Assembly (NCBI GenBank): GCA_036785325.1
Contig: JAXIVH010000006.1
Span: 4,690,435 to 4,754,434 of the forward strand
Origin: Urophycis tenuis
Taxonomy: Eukaryota > Chordata > Actinopteri > Gadiformes > Phycidae
Length of the DNA: 64,000 nucleotides
Direction of reading: 5' to 3'
The position numbers and the translations under genes were made by a program. The notes beneath the pieces are model-generated. The model had not been told where the DNA came from. It made no database searches and saw nothing but the letters and a program-made list of their open reading frames with translations. Positions within the stretch are counted from its first letter, which is position 1; every line of letters begins with the position of its first letter. Of this stretch, positions 36,678 to 49,391 are shown piece after piece.

Positions 36678-38307
36678 GGCTCCCGATCGCCCCTAAAATC
36701 CGATGTGACGGCGGGAAGTGAAGCAGCCCCGGTGCCCTGTCCTCGTGTGCTAACCCCCCGTGTTAGCAACGCAGCGCTCCTTCACCTTGCGACAAACTGC
36801 TCCTGAATGACATCCGCTATGAATCCAGATAAACCCGAGCCTCCGGCCGAAGGGGCTGAACTCCAGCTCCAAGTCTTTTGGAAGTGGGTGAGGAGGAGGA
36901 GGAGGTGGTGGGGGAGAAGGGGGACCCTAGTAGGAGACCAAACAAGTGGGCTGGGTCGTTGTAAGACGTGAAGTCGAGGTCTAGCCTATAGGAATTCAAC
37001 ACAAGAGGCAACTTTCACTCTGAAAAGGTAAAGGCCTTAACATGATTGGATGTGGGTCTTGTGGGACAACGTCGCGTTGTATAGAATGTCGAGTTAAAGT
37101 TTGCAGTGATCAACAATATTTATCTACTAATCTTAACTGATGTCCTGATGCCCTACCCAACTGATGTACGGGTATTGCCATCACAACAACATCAATTCTG
37201 AAAGCATGTAAAAAATTCTTGAAACATTTTATTTTTTTCTATTCCAACAGGAAAGGTGTACCTTTTAAAAGGTCGTTGAGGACAGTGCCCCGACAAACAG
37301 AAAGCCCACTCTTTAAATCATTAGTTTTGTTCGTTTCCCACTTTAGCATTCTACACTTCAGATGGACTCGAATAAGACATTGCTCGTTGAATGTCACGAC
37401 AATCCTGAGAAGTATTCCATCGACATACGCCTCAAGTTGTGTACTACCCCTTTAAATTTGACGTCACCCCAGTCAGTCTCTCAAGTCATTAACCAAGTCA
37501 AATGCAGCCACAAGAATAGGTAACAAAAGCTGAAATCTACTGCAGGATTTTCCTGAGAATTGCAATTAATTAACTAGGAATAGATTTGGGCTTTGGCAAA
37601 ACATCTCATAGACTATTCTTTATAAAGTTAATAAAATCATTAATAGCCAGCCACGTAGCATTAATATACAACATACAGAAATTTCAACCAAAGCATTGCA
37701 TCCACCGCCAAGACAGACATACAATCAACCAGTCTATTATATTTTTGGCAAAGTGTTAATTTTTGCTTCCCAACTGTGCACCAAAACATTTAAACTGTGC
37801 AACATTCAAAGGGGAATGACATTCAATTATTTTTTTCCCCATTTGACAGCGGGATCAACAGAAATACAAACCAATTGATTTTTTTCTATCAAACAAAGTA
37901 GTTGAATTACTCAGCTATACATTTCAGTGCAAATAATTCTTCAGTTGCAAAAGTAGTAATGAGAGAGAGAGAGAGAGAAAACTACATTTAACGAATATTA
38001 ACTATAATTCTCAATTATTCCATAGTGTATCAAATATTAGTTGTTGTGTTGTCCCAGTGATTGGTCTCTTGGGTGGAACTTGCAGGACAGCCATGTGGCA
38101 ACGGTCTTTCCTTTTTTAGTCGTTTTTTTTTTTTTCGAACAAAGAGAAACATAACAACGATCGCCCCTTATTAAAAAGGAAAACGTAAGGCTAGAAAAAA
38201 AACCTTAATATATATAATTTCATTTCATTCGATTTTGATTTAATTTAATTTAAGCTCCACTAAGCGATTGTCATTGAAACAACCTAATGTCCGCCAGCCT
38301 CCTGTGT
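36678..38307. other. ogfr-col9a3 intergenic region
   Basis: Contains the col9a3 5' leader and promoter side (36,678 to about 37,000, GC-rich near the gene, with a GGAGGA-type purine tract near 36,890-36,912) and the ogfr 3' UTR side, with T-rich runs and a GA microsatellite at 37,960-37,978. No gene was recognised. Exact transcription start and polyadenylation sites cannot be fixed from sequence alone. Confidence 0.5.
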
Positions 38308-41300
38308 TCATGAGTGCCCGTCCTGGCTGGAGGCGGGCTGCGGGGGCTCCACGTCCATGGCCTCGCAGCCCTTTCCGTTAGTCTGTTGGTCGGCGTGTTG
38401 CGTGTTGGCGCTGGTTCCCCTGGCCGGCGCCTTGTCCCCCGCCGTCACAAAGTCAGTCCTGGGGATTTTCTCCTCCCGCCCGGAGGAGCGCGACGGCGAG
38501 TGTTTGGAGGAGCCCTCGGGCTTCGTCTTGGGGCCCGCCGACGGGCTGGTGTGCATGGGGGCGGCGTTGGGGGCCGCCTTGTCCTCCGCCTGCCCGTTGG
38601 CCGAGTCCGCCGCCGCAGCCGGGGTGCCGCTCTGCGGCGCTTTGCCGTCCGCCGCATCGTCCTTCACTTTCCTCTCAGACTCGAGGACGGGGGCCGTCTC
38701 CCGTGTGACGCCCTGTTTACTGACATCTCTGCAGTCCGGGTCCACGGTTGTACTGACAGGGTCAGGACTTACCGACTGGTCCATTTCATCATTATCATCG
38801 TCATCGTCGTCATCATCACCACCACCACCACCACCACCGCCACCACCGTCGTCGTCATCTTCGTCTTCATCGTCCTCATCATCATCAACATCAACATTAC
38901 CAGCGTCCTCATCTTCAACAGTGTCACAGCCGTTACCGTTGTCTACCAATAAAACCTCTATCGAATCCTTCCCATTTTCAACAGTCACAGCTTCCGGCTT
39001 CGACTCGCACGCCGTCCCGGACGGCTTGAGTTTGACCCCGCTTGGTGCCTTATCGCTCTTCTTCTGGGCCTCCGCAGCGTTATCAGCTCTCGCCGCCGGC
39101 GTCGTCGTCTCCTCCTCCTCCTCCTCTTTCTGGGCACCGCCCGCTGCTTCTCCGTCCTTGCCTTTCCCCCGCGAGGAGTGCTCCTCCTTCCCGTCGCCGG
39201 CCGCCGCCGCGTCGGGCTTCTTCTCCGCCTTCTTGAACTGCTTCAGGATCTTCCGGGGGCACCACACAAACTTGTCCTTGGGCTCAAAGTTCTGGTAGGC
39301 GAAGCGCACCAGCTCTTGGCGCCTCTGCTTGTCCAGCACGGCAAACAGGAAGTAGTCCAGCACGCTGCGCTTGATGCTGCCCAGGCTCTTCTTGACCAGC
39401 GTCTCCTCCAGGAAGAAGCGCACCAGCGGGGCCTGGTAGTGGTCGAAGCCCAGCTCCCCCAGGCTCTTCAGGATGCGCGTGATGCGGAGGTTGTTGTGCA
39501 TGTTCCTGGTTACAAACGAGAGGCCAAACATGGCGACACTGAATCAGTGGTGAGCTGTGACTGAAGTTAACGCGTTGAAACACCACATGACGCCATTCAT
39601 CCTCGCAAAGGATGCAATTCAGGCAACAACGTGATTAAAAGGGTCACTTTGAACATAGTTTGTTGACCCTAAACTCAACTTGGAGAGGAATACTGCTAGG
39701 GGTGGCACGGTTTTTGAAAACTGCTCCGAACCGTGCGGATGGCATGTCACGGTTCGGAATGTGTGTTCGTCGTACGGTCCTACGGTTCAGGCTAGGGCGG
39801 GGCGATTAATTGAATTCCGATTTTGATTACGATTTTGGCTTCCCTCGATCATTAAATCAAGATAATCGTAATAAAACGATCATTCTGCCACCCGCCGTGT
39901 TTTGTGTGTTAAATGGAGCGAACCCTTCTTTCTCCACCTGCGCACTCCGCTGCGCCCCGCCCCCGCCTGAAAACTTGCAAGATATGTCACACGACCGTGT
40001 CTGCACCTCAAGCGAATACGACCAATCTATTTAACCACGTAAAAGTCCACACACAGAGTAATACATGACCAAGCAATGAAGAAAAAAATGAAAAGCTCCT
40101 CCACTCCTGCCACCGCAACACAGTCCTCAATTAAGGAGACGCTATACAATGCCACCCCATATCCACCCAGCTCCCGCAGGCATAAAGAAATAACAGATGC
40201 AATCGCATACACGATTGCCAAAGACATGTGCCCTATCAGCACCGTTAGCGACCCGGCGTTCAATAAACTGATAAACACATTGGACAAGCGGTATGTGTTA
40301 CCACCACGTCACCATTTCAGTAGAATTGCGCTGCCTGCCCTTTATGACGAATGTCGCGGAAAAGTTTGTGCATTATTACATAACTATTCTTTAAATACTC
40401 TAGCCTAATTGTGGATGATTAAGCTATACATGCTGAAATATGTTTCTGGAGTGTTAAAGATTAAAAGAAAAAAATAACAACAAGAACCGTACCGAACCGA
40501 AAACCGTGACCCTAAACCGTGATACGAACCGAACCGTAGATTTTGTGAACCGTGCCACCCCTAAATACTGCTAAAGACAGTGGCCCTTTAAGTGATCAAT
40601 AGTAGACACATACCGCTCAAGGTTTCCAAATCGCTCTTTCCAATTTTCAGCACGTTTGACTTCGCCTGTCTCTTTGTTGACCAACTGGATGCCATAAAAC
40701 CCCAGCATAAGTTCATAGGACTCAACAAGTCTCCCCTTGGCCTCCTCGCTCTTTTTAAACGCCTAAGAACCCAAAGCATGGAGATAAAGTTAGGACAGAA
40801 ACAGCAACAATCACCAACCCACATGTCATGCCAAACAGAGTCGCATGCCACACTCAAACTGTTGTCAGTGTAATAATATATTGGGTTATGATCGCAATAT
40901 TTGGGCCAGGAATTATAAACAAACATGATACTTCCAAGTTGTAACAAATGTCTAAAAGGACGTCCAGAATTCTATTAAACAAAGGAGAATAAAAACACCC
41001 GCTCACATCAATCTCCTTCTTGGTAAGTTCTGAAGCCATGTAGTTCACTCCTGGTTCCCTTAGTGGAAACAGCCTGCCAAAGTTTTGACAAATGATTACT
41101 TGCAGCCAGCTCAATTATCCGAGAGATACAGTTGTAGATGTTGGTGACTCAATTATTATAGAATCATAATTGTTTCCATTATCTTATGCCAATCTCCTTT
41201 GACGTTGTCAGCTGCACAGTACATATTGAAACATCATAAGCAACTTAACTTTAAATTGAATTTATATTTCAATTCAATGTTAACGCACTCTAATAAAATG

Positions 41301-42889
41301 TGTACAGGCAATAAGTAAAGTAAAGTGAAGTAAGGAATAAGTAAATGTGTACAAAATAAATAATCAACATTTAAGTAATGAATGATTACCATTGGATGTA
41401 GGAATGCACTCTCTCAAGCTTCTTGTAGTCAGTCTTCCATTCTTTATGAAAAGATTCAATGTAGACATCTAAAAGTTAAGCAACAACAAAAATAATTAAT
41501 AATTAATTAAACCTTTTACAATTAATTAAAAAATATAGTACTTTTGAACATGCAATGTTGCAAATTACCATCAGGAGCCGAAGGAAACTGGTTGAGATAA
41601 AATTTTAGATTGTTCATTTTGTCTTCTGAACACTCATCATCTGTAAGATTCTGCAAACACATTACAAACAGGCATATAAACAAAAACAACTTTAAATATC
41701 ACTCGTCATTGATATGATGGCATAGTTATATTTGAATTATGACTTACTGGATACCCTCGCCTGTAGTTCTGCATGTCCTTTGCTGCTCTCATATTTCTGG
41801 AAGTATGAGGCCATGGCTGGAAATAGTTACATTATGGTATGGTCAGAGTAGATATATGCCAATACTGAAGAAAACATATATAGACCCTAGCTTTTCACCA
41901 TAGCATTGTTATAAGCAATCTATTCGTGCGTACACTTTTAGTACACCGTACGGAGTACACATGAGCAAGCCAACTATGTTAATGTGCATGATTAATAGCA
42001 ACCATTGTAATTGAGGCCAGGCCATGCTAGCCTTGACACAGAACTGACGTCTGGCAGCCTGGTCCTGTGCGACAACAGTCTTACGAGACGTCACATATAC
42101 CAATAATCACCACTTTTTTGTTGTTGTTGCAAAATAAGCGTTCGTTCTTGTCCGTCTGAAGCGACTGCAGCTTGTCCTTGAATTAATGAGTGGCGTGTGG
42201 TCAGTCTCATCCAAATTGCAAAAAAAACAACCCTCTTGAACCTTACGAGGTTGGTCTGGCAGGAAGGAGCACACAACCGCAAACACAACACACAACAGCA
42301 CCCACATGAAGGTGGCTGCTCAAAATGTTTTTTTTTTGGGGGGGGGAGCACTTTCACTACGATTGTGGCCACCCCGCGACGGTTGGAAGTCATTATGTAT
42401 TGCCATTTATTGACGTTGAGTGAGATGGTCGTTGTTGCACAGGACTCGTTGCAGAGGACTCAGTGTGAAACGACAACATGATAATGTCACGGCTAAGGCC
42501 CTACCAACCTAAAGTGAGCTATTCCCCAAATTGAACACTAGATTAAAAACGGGACAACTACCCAGCATAATGCTGCATACAGATGAAACCTATGGAAAGT
42601 TAGCTAATGCCAGTGGCTAGCATGCTAGCAAAACGCTAGCTTAGCAATTACTATAAGAATGATAAAGAAACTGGCCTAGCGCTGAACATAACTCAACCAG
42701 GCCGTCGTCTGACATATGACATGACGAGAGCATCTCAGTTCGTGTTAAACACAACAAGTGAGTACGCACCAACGCCCAGGGCTTGTTTTTATCCTGACGG
42801 CGGGGTGGTCTCCCTCCAGTCTGCTCTTCTCCATCACTCTCCGTGTCCCACGTCGAGTCATACTCACACACGTAGTCGTCCTCCATCAT
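38308..42889 (-). CDS. ogfr: Opioid growth factor receptor
   Basis: OGFR is the nuclear-envelope/nuclear receptor for Met-enkephalin (opioid growth factor), which restrains proliferation; it is unrelated to GPCR opioid receptors. Seven exons join in frame for 587 residues: 42770-42889, 41748-41816, 41569-41650, 41390-41468, 41007-41073, 40614-40762 and 38308-39505. Family hallmarks in order are RNMRAAKDMQNYRRGYP, HSYIQWLFPLREPGVN, SYELMLGFYGI, NNLRITRILKSLGELG and QAPLVRFFLEETLV, covering the conserved OGFr N-terminal domain. Thereafter the tail is low-complexity Lys/Glu/Ala with an Asp/Gly tract. ATG at 42889 is followed by a second Met codon; the following EDDYVCEYDSTW resembles the human start (DPDCDSTWEED). 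The gene is tandem with col9a3. Confidence 0.95.
38790..38935 (-). repeat. ogfr: Asp/Glu and Gly homopolymeric tract coding OGFR tail
   Basis: GAT/GAC/GAA and GGT/GGC codons give an acidic run, then ten consecutive Gly, then eight Asp. It occupies the region where human OGFR carries its 20-residue SPSETPGP-type tandem repeats. Trinucleotide CAT/CAC/CGT on the plus strand makes it a microsatellite that can change length in frame. Confidence 0.9.
39697..40563. mobile_element. Non-autonomous hAT element (ZBED-type) in ogfr intron
   Basis: Terminal inverted repeats TAGGGGTGGCACGGTT (left) and its reverse complement ending CCGTGCCACCCCTA (right) bound an 867-bp element. The 8-bp sequence AATACTGC flanks it directly on both sides (39689-39696 and 40564-40571), the exact target-site duplication length of hAT transposons. 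The interior holds decayed hAT transposase. It sits in the last ogfr intron and does not touch its splice sites. Confidence 0.92.
40021..40408 (+). pseudogene. Decayed hAT/ZBED transposase fragment
   Basis: TNLFNHVKVH (frame of 40021) matches the BED-finger end of ZBED-like transposases and then stops. A second frame (40076-40408) carries ITDAIAYTIAKDMCPIS, FNKLINTLDKRYVLP and FSRIALPALYDE, which follow the BED finger in hAT transposases. The frame change, the early stop and the missing catalytic and dimerisation regions show that it is inactive. Confidence 0.85.
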
Positions 42890-43738
42890 TACACCGACAC
42901 ACGGCTAGCTAGAGCACAAGAATCGGACGATATAGTTGTAGCACTAAAATACGACATGAGTTGCGCCAAACTGTTGAATTCCCCACCGCGAGTTAGCCTG
43001 CACTCCTAACCGAGCAGCCTTTCCGACATCCTTTCACGTCGGCATAGCGCGGAACCGATGAGGCTGCGCCGGGAGAAAGTGCGCGTCACATTCGGTGTCC
43101 ATGAGATTGCAGTAATGGAGCTGGTCTCCGCCCACTGTGGTGACGAGCGGCTAGAGTCATAAGTCATATTTAAAAATAAATTTAAATAGGACCAAAATTA
43201 TATTTTTCTTCAATATGGTCGGTTAGAAAGTCAAACGACATATAGTATAGGGTTCGTAAGGTTTTATTATGTTTTTAATAATTTATAAAAATTGGAAGTT
43301 CGAAATTATTTCCTAGCAATACAGAGCAAATGCCAGTGTGAATATGACTGAAAGAACTACAACCTACTCATCGATAGGCAGTGGCTGGGTAGATAAACAA
43401 ACGAGCCCCGCTCTCTGTTGCCAGATCCATGATTCAGTGCTGACTGAATTAAACCCGAATCATGCAGTAGTGTTTAGCCCCAGAATGCAATCATAGGGCT
43501 TGCACATCAGAATGCATCAAGGGCTGTTTTGTTGACTATAATCCGCCCTATTGAGAGGACTCAATAGATTTATTGTACTGTATAATCCTAAGTAAACGAA
43601 AATATACCATAACTTAGTCCAATAAAAACGTTGTTTTATAGAGCCCATGAGAAACACTGTGGGAATTTCAAACATGCAATGTGTTTACATTACAATTCAT
43701 TCCCATAATAAGTTGTAATTGATTAAATGATTAATAAC

Positions 43739-43739
<1 letters not shown>

Positions 43740-43772
<33 letters not shown>
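43740..43772. repeat. (CAA)n microsatellite
   Basis: About eleven CAA/ACA units in the ogfr-kcnk15 gap. Confidence 0.95.
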
Positions 43773-44630
43773 AACGTTACTACCAAAACAATTACAATTA
43801 CAATCCAATTCTCTCATGCTTTCAAAATGGAAGGCGTAATTGCGATGTGACGTCACGATGTACCTATAGGGCAACCAAGGATTTTCACCAAGAATAATGA
43901 TCTGCTGTAACAAACACACAACCATTAATAGTAGCTTAACATATATATTAATGAATCACTTTCAGGACAACACTGTATGTACCTGTATTACAGAGCCACA
44001 CATCCACAAATAGGCTACAGCACTTTTCATTCATGGAAATAGGGGTATAACGTGTCAATCGTATGCAGCAGTTCAGACCACTAAGCAGGATTCATAGGGG
44101 GGACTAAAAAAAAACCTTTAAAAAAATATTGTTTTTATTTATGAATTATTTCAAAAGTCGAGTTGGCTTCTATTAAACATATATTTTCATATTTTGTATT
44201 CAGAAATAATTTATATTGGGGGGTACAACTTAGGGGTGTACACCACTGGACTAATAGCAAGCAAAGCAACTGCTAACTTTTGATAAAAGACTCACGCGCA
44301 ACTTCAAAGAGCCTACACTCCCAGGTGGCCTACCCCTTCTATTATATCTGCACGCAATCGGATGAGACAGCCATCTAAGCTGCACAGCCTGCCAGTTGGT
44401 GAAACAAACAACATCCCTGTTCTGCAAGTATTTGGTGTGCTATGATTGGCGGTAGATCATCTTTAATCAGTGGTTGTTCCCTACATCTCATGCACATATC
44501 ATTTTCCCCTTTCCTTCACGAGTTGGCACTTGAGGGCTTGAGGTAGCAGAGAAGAACACACAGAGATACATTCAAATCTAGCTACAAACTGGCAACAAAA
44601 GGACAGTTATACATACACCTACTGATTTTA

Positions 44631-44698
44631 CTCACTCACTCACTCGCTCACTCACTTGCTCACTCACTCGCTCGCTCACTCACTCACTCACCCACTCA
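44631..44698. repeat. (CTCA)n microsatellite
   Basis: Imperfect CTCA tetranucleotide array with CTCG and CTTG variants. Confidence 0.93.
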
Positions 44699-47600
44699 TC
44701 TGTAGTTGACAGGGAACAGTTTGCATCAAGTAACTACATGATATCTTTTCATTTCGTATCTATATCGTGTCAATTGGCTGTTCATAATTCAAAAGAACAA
44801 TGATGTAATGTAAACATTCAATGTATACAGTATGTTATCTTGGCATTTGACATATTTGTTAGGTGTAAATACAATCCAGCGTTATCACATGAAATTTAAT
44901 GATGAGTGGCCAGTAGATTGAGTTTCTATTTTTGTCTTTAGTTACTGTGGAAACTGAAGGGATGTGCAGGCATCCAGTATTTGCTGTAGCCTCTCTCTGC
45001 TACATGCTGCTATTGTTATGCGATGGGTCAATTCAGTCCCAGGGATGACAGCACACAAACAATCAAGTTGGTGCAATGTATAGAACATTATAACTTCAGA
45101 GTAAATGATTATGTATGACACAACAATAACACAAACAATGCATTGCCTCCTTTGACTAGAATCCTGGGCACTAAGGTTATTTCGTTTTTTCTATCAATCT
45201 ATATATGCTTTATATCTTCTCAATGAATTACCTGGGAATATGCACCCTCCAGTGTAATCCAGGAAACACAAAAGATTTTATAGCTGATGCCAGACTGATG
45301 TTTTTAGATTCTTTTCTTTCTTTTTTTTTTTTTAACCTTTAGGACTTTGAACCCTATTACAGAGACTATTACAAACCAGCACAGCATCCCCACCTGGAGC
45401 GTGTCTGTAAATGGTCATGCATTGCTTATCTGGAGAGAGATCTCCCAGCCCCAATGTCATATTCTCTATGCCTAGTAGAACCAACGGCAGCTCTGTGTAT
45501 TACTAAATTAATTTTACTTTATCCACTTTTTGTTTTTGTGTCATTTGCACTGTTCTTTTCACCACAAGCACAAAACTGTATGCTCTGTTTATTACATTAA
45601 ATAAATATAAAGTTATGTGAACTGCTGAGAGATACAATGGCCTTCTTAGAATTGAGGCACGACAGCCTTTTTCCTCAGCAATGGGGCGTTTGGAGACTTG
45701 AAGCCCGGCATCTGTTTTAAGAATGTTCAAGGATTTACTCAAATCGTAGCTGAATGGTTTCTTGCTTATTATGTCTCTTCCTCACTATTAATTTCAGATG
45801 ACCTGCTGTGCATGCCAGGGTTCCTTTGGTGCTGCATTTTTTTGTAATTTGTAAATAGTCTCGCACAGTATGTCTTCGATAATGGTTAAGGATTGTAAAA
45901 GTTGTGTACTATGCGGAAAACGTGACACACTAGCTATGTTCAATCCAATACGATGCATACTTTATTCATCTTTGATGGATTCGCTTCATGGATGTGGAGG
46001 GAGATGCCTTCAGGCAAATCATTTCACTGTTTCCGTTTCTCTGCGTTTCTACATCTGGGTGTGCGTCATGCATTGAGATTCACATTACAGACATCAAAGA
46101 AACAGCAAGGTGGCATGCTGAACCACTGTCCGTTACACAGTGTTCCTGAGCGACACTGAACCAGTTTATTACTAAATGTAGAATGCATGATCTATTATGA
46201 TGTGCTATTCACATCATATATTCTAATGTTCAGCATTATATAAATGCAACATTTACACTTTTGACCACACGTCTTGTTAGTGTTAGTGATGAAATGATGA
46301 ATGAGATGATAATTAATCAAAAAATTAAATGGGAAATGACAAAAATAAAGGCAAGATATGTTTGATTCAAAACAGAACGTTTGAGTCAAAAGAGGAAGCA
46401 AGTCACAATTAAAAAAAAAAACAGCTCTATATTAATGGGGGCCTGTTGTGACCTTTAACATTCATGCTGACTTGGTTAAGTCCGGTTTTGGTAGCCTTGG
46501 AAACCCGACTAGCCTTTCATCTGCATGCAAATGAAAGCCATAATGTGGAGTAATGGTTGACTTAGTGCATATGCATACTCTGTTATCAACCAAGATGTAA
46601 TCCATGCAAATTACAACTGGAACTTCAATGTGTTCATTTAAGAAACAAGACCGCTGATGAACAACAGTTGGTGCAGCACTCAACACAACCAGGTAGTGTT
46701 ATGGGCAACATAGATACTATGAAATATAGATCTCAATGGAGCAGCCATTTGCTGTTGCTGCCAGTCCAAATGGAGTGCTGTCCATCCTTTTGAGTCAGAG
46801 TGATATCTTCTTCTTTTTTAAAATGTTACAACAAATACCAGGTTGAATAGTGCAGTATAAAAAAATGCTACAAATGTTTTTGGCCGAAAAAAGACAATTA
46901 GTCTTCTAACGTTGTGGACTAGCGCTCAACATGGCCTCCCTCCAAGTATCAATCCAACTGCGCTGCTCGCGGGCCAGGGTAACCATGGCAACCAGCATCA
47001 CCTACAGTATGACTTTATGCAAGCATCCAATATAAACGGACTTACAGCGCATATGCTTGAAAATAGAGATACAGAGATGCGGCTGATGTGCTCATTGTTA
47101 TATAACATCGCAAAACTGTTACGTCTGATCTACTGTATTTTGAATTACCTTGATAAATTTCTAATCGCTCACAGCAAGGGATAGCCTACAGGGATAACGG
47201 TATGCAGGTCCCCGTCACATATTACGTAATCCTAAACATACTTTTGCTTTATGAAAACAGGTTGCCTGTTTGTTTCAGTGTATCACGAATCAAGTGACAT
47301 TATTGTGTTTCCATGAATAATGCAAAAAACGCATGAGACCACTAAAGGCAGCCTACAGGTCTCTTCGGTCACTGACGTAAAAAACAAATCATGCGTTTAG
47401 AGGCACATTTACACTGTGTGACGTTGTCCTATCTCTCCCATTAGAAGCCAGTTCATTGGGCGAACTTGCTCAATCGTGCAATAAAGAACGCAAATTGATC
47501 GTGTCTTACTGTTTAAACAATTAATTGACAGCGTTGTTATCCTATAGGTTCCCGTTGCGCGCATGCGAGATGCGTGACAGAAACCCATGCCCATGCAGAA

Positions 47601-47876
47601 AGGTCCAGTCTAAAAAACGTGACATGCTCTCGTTTATGAAAATATGGATATAGGCCTATAGAGAGAGCAAATGACATCATGAACTAAGCTCTCAGCTCAT
47701 CTCAAAACCACATCGATGGCTCAATTTAACGCAACAGACTGTAAGTCATAGTCGTGGGAGGTCTGTCCGTGCAGTGCGTACGGACAACAGTACCACCACC
47801 ACCACCACCACCTGTAACTGTGGCTTCTGCTCTTCCTCCTCATCACGCGTACTTTTTTCCACCGAGTCGAGTGAAG

Positions 47877-49391
47877 ATGAAGAAGCAGAACGTCCGGACG
47901 CTGTCGCTCATTCTGTGCATGTTTTCCTACTTGCTGGTCGGGGCTGCGGTGTTCGACGCGCTCGAATCCGAGTCCGAGAGCTCCCGCAGGCGCATCTTGG
48001 AGAAGAAGCGAAATGAGATGAAAAAGAAGTACCGGTTCTCCGAAGACGACTACCGGGAAATCGAGCGAGTGGTGATGCAAGCGGAGCCCCATCGCGCGGG
48101 GACACAGTGGAAATTTGCGGGCTCCTTTTACTTTGCCATAACAGTCATCACGACCATTGGTGAGTTAAGATTGCATTGTTTTATTTTATTTATTAATTGG
48201 GCAACGCTATATTGTTACTACATAAAAGCGCACTGCAATGTTGGTTTTCAGTGCTATATCTAAGGGCAACGCACATAAAGGCCACCAATAGTATACACAA
48301 ATTTACACTACCTGACTGTTTTAATGTTACGTCCACCGGCCAGCATCACATGTTTCTACACTACATTGTTATGGTAATGGCCTCCATTTCTCCTCATTAA
48401 GGTTATGGACACGCAGCTCCGGGCACCGACGCCGGAAAGGTCTTCTGCATGTTTTATGCCGTGCTGGGCATTCCTCTCACTCTGGTCATGTTCCAAAGCC
48501 TGGGCGAGCGGATGAACACCTTTGTGCGCTACCTGCTGCGCAAGGCCAAACAGTGCCTGGGCTTCCACCGCATTCAAGTGTCCATGGAGAACATGGTGTT
48601 CGTGGGCTTCCTGTCCTGCATCGGCACACTGTGCGTGGGCGCCTCCGCCTTCTCCCACTTCGAGGGCTGGAGCTTCTTCCACGCCTACTACTACTGCTTC
48701 ATCACGCTCACCACCATCGGCTTCGGGGACTTTGTGGCGCTGCAGAAGCAGGGCGACCTCCAGGAGAAGATGCCCTACGTGGCCTTCAGCTTCGTGTACA
48801 TCCTGGTGGGGCTAACGGTCATCGGGGCCTTCCTCAACCTGGTGGTGCTCCGCTTCCTCACCATGAACACCGAGGACGAGCGGCGGGACGCCCAGGAGAG
48901 GGCCTCCCTCAAGCGGGACAGGGGCCTGGCGGGGGCGCCCCTCCCCCTGCGCCTGGCCGGCGGCGGCGGGGGGGGAGGAGGAGGGCGGGGAGAGGCGGCG
49001 GGGGGCGGAGAGGAGGGGGAGGCGCGGCCGGAGCCACAGCAGCACCCTCTTCCTCCCCATGGAGGAAGGGACCAGCCGCACCAACCTCATCTCCCCGCGG
49101 CTGGAGGAGCGGGAGGAGAGGGGCTCCCGGGGGCTGGGCCTCCAGCCGGACTCCAGCCTGGGCTCGCTGTGCTCCTGCGCGGCGTGCTACCAGCTGGGCC
49201 TGTGCGACAGCCCGCTGATGTCCGGCTGCGGGCACCACCGCTCGGTGTACTACAGCTCCGTGTCCTACAGGATCCAGGGCCGCTCGCCCGGCTCCGGGGG
49301 CCACCGCACCGGACTGTCCTCCCCGGCCAGCGTCCTGTCGCCCGGCCACAGTCTGGGGGAGTTCCCGCGCTTCCGGAGGAAGTCGGTGTAA
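47877..49391 (+). CDS. kcnk15: TASK-family two-pore-domain K+ channel, kcnk15-like, apparent frameshift
   Basis: Dimeric background K+ channel of the plasma membrane. Exon 1 is 47877-48159 and exon 2 is 48402-49391; the single intron splits the first selectivity filter (TTIG|YGH), as in other TASK genes. Residues 95-98 read GYGH, with His98 the TASK pH-sensor position; the second filter is TIGFGD. M1 is LILCMFSYLLVGAAVFDALE and M4 runs from YVAFSFVYILVGLTVIGAFL. DALESESES, SHFEGW and GFGDFVALQ favour KCNK15 over KCNK3 and KCNK9, though the N-terminus (KKQNVRTLSLI) is KCNK9-like. In frame, exon 2 runs into a G-rich stretch (48,957-49,020) and loses homology. The neighbouring frame then gives NLISPRLEE...and the family C-terminus RRKSV (14-3-3-type motif), ending TAA at 49389. 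One extra G, or two missing bases, would reconcile this. Confidence 0.88.

Larger units (their letters stand above)
42890..47876. other. ogfr-kcnk15 intergenic region (divergent promoters)
   Basis: ogfr reads left and kcnk15 reads right from this 5-kb gap. The ogfr-proximal 150 bp (42,890-43,140) is moderately GC-rich and probably promoter. The rest is AT-rich with (CAA)n at 43,740-43,772 and (CTCA)n at 44,631-44,698. The 90-codon ORF at 46,912 and others are unremarkable and not called. The 120 bp before the kcnk15 start contain a (CCA)n run. Confidence 0.5.

Noticed and set aside
38357..39298. 313- and 212-codon plus-strand ORFs across the ogfr last exon
   Set aside because: Shadows of the acidic Lys/Glu/Asp low-complexity tail. 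The minus-strand frame is spliced and homologous to OGFR.
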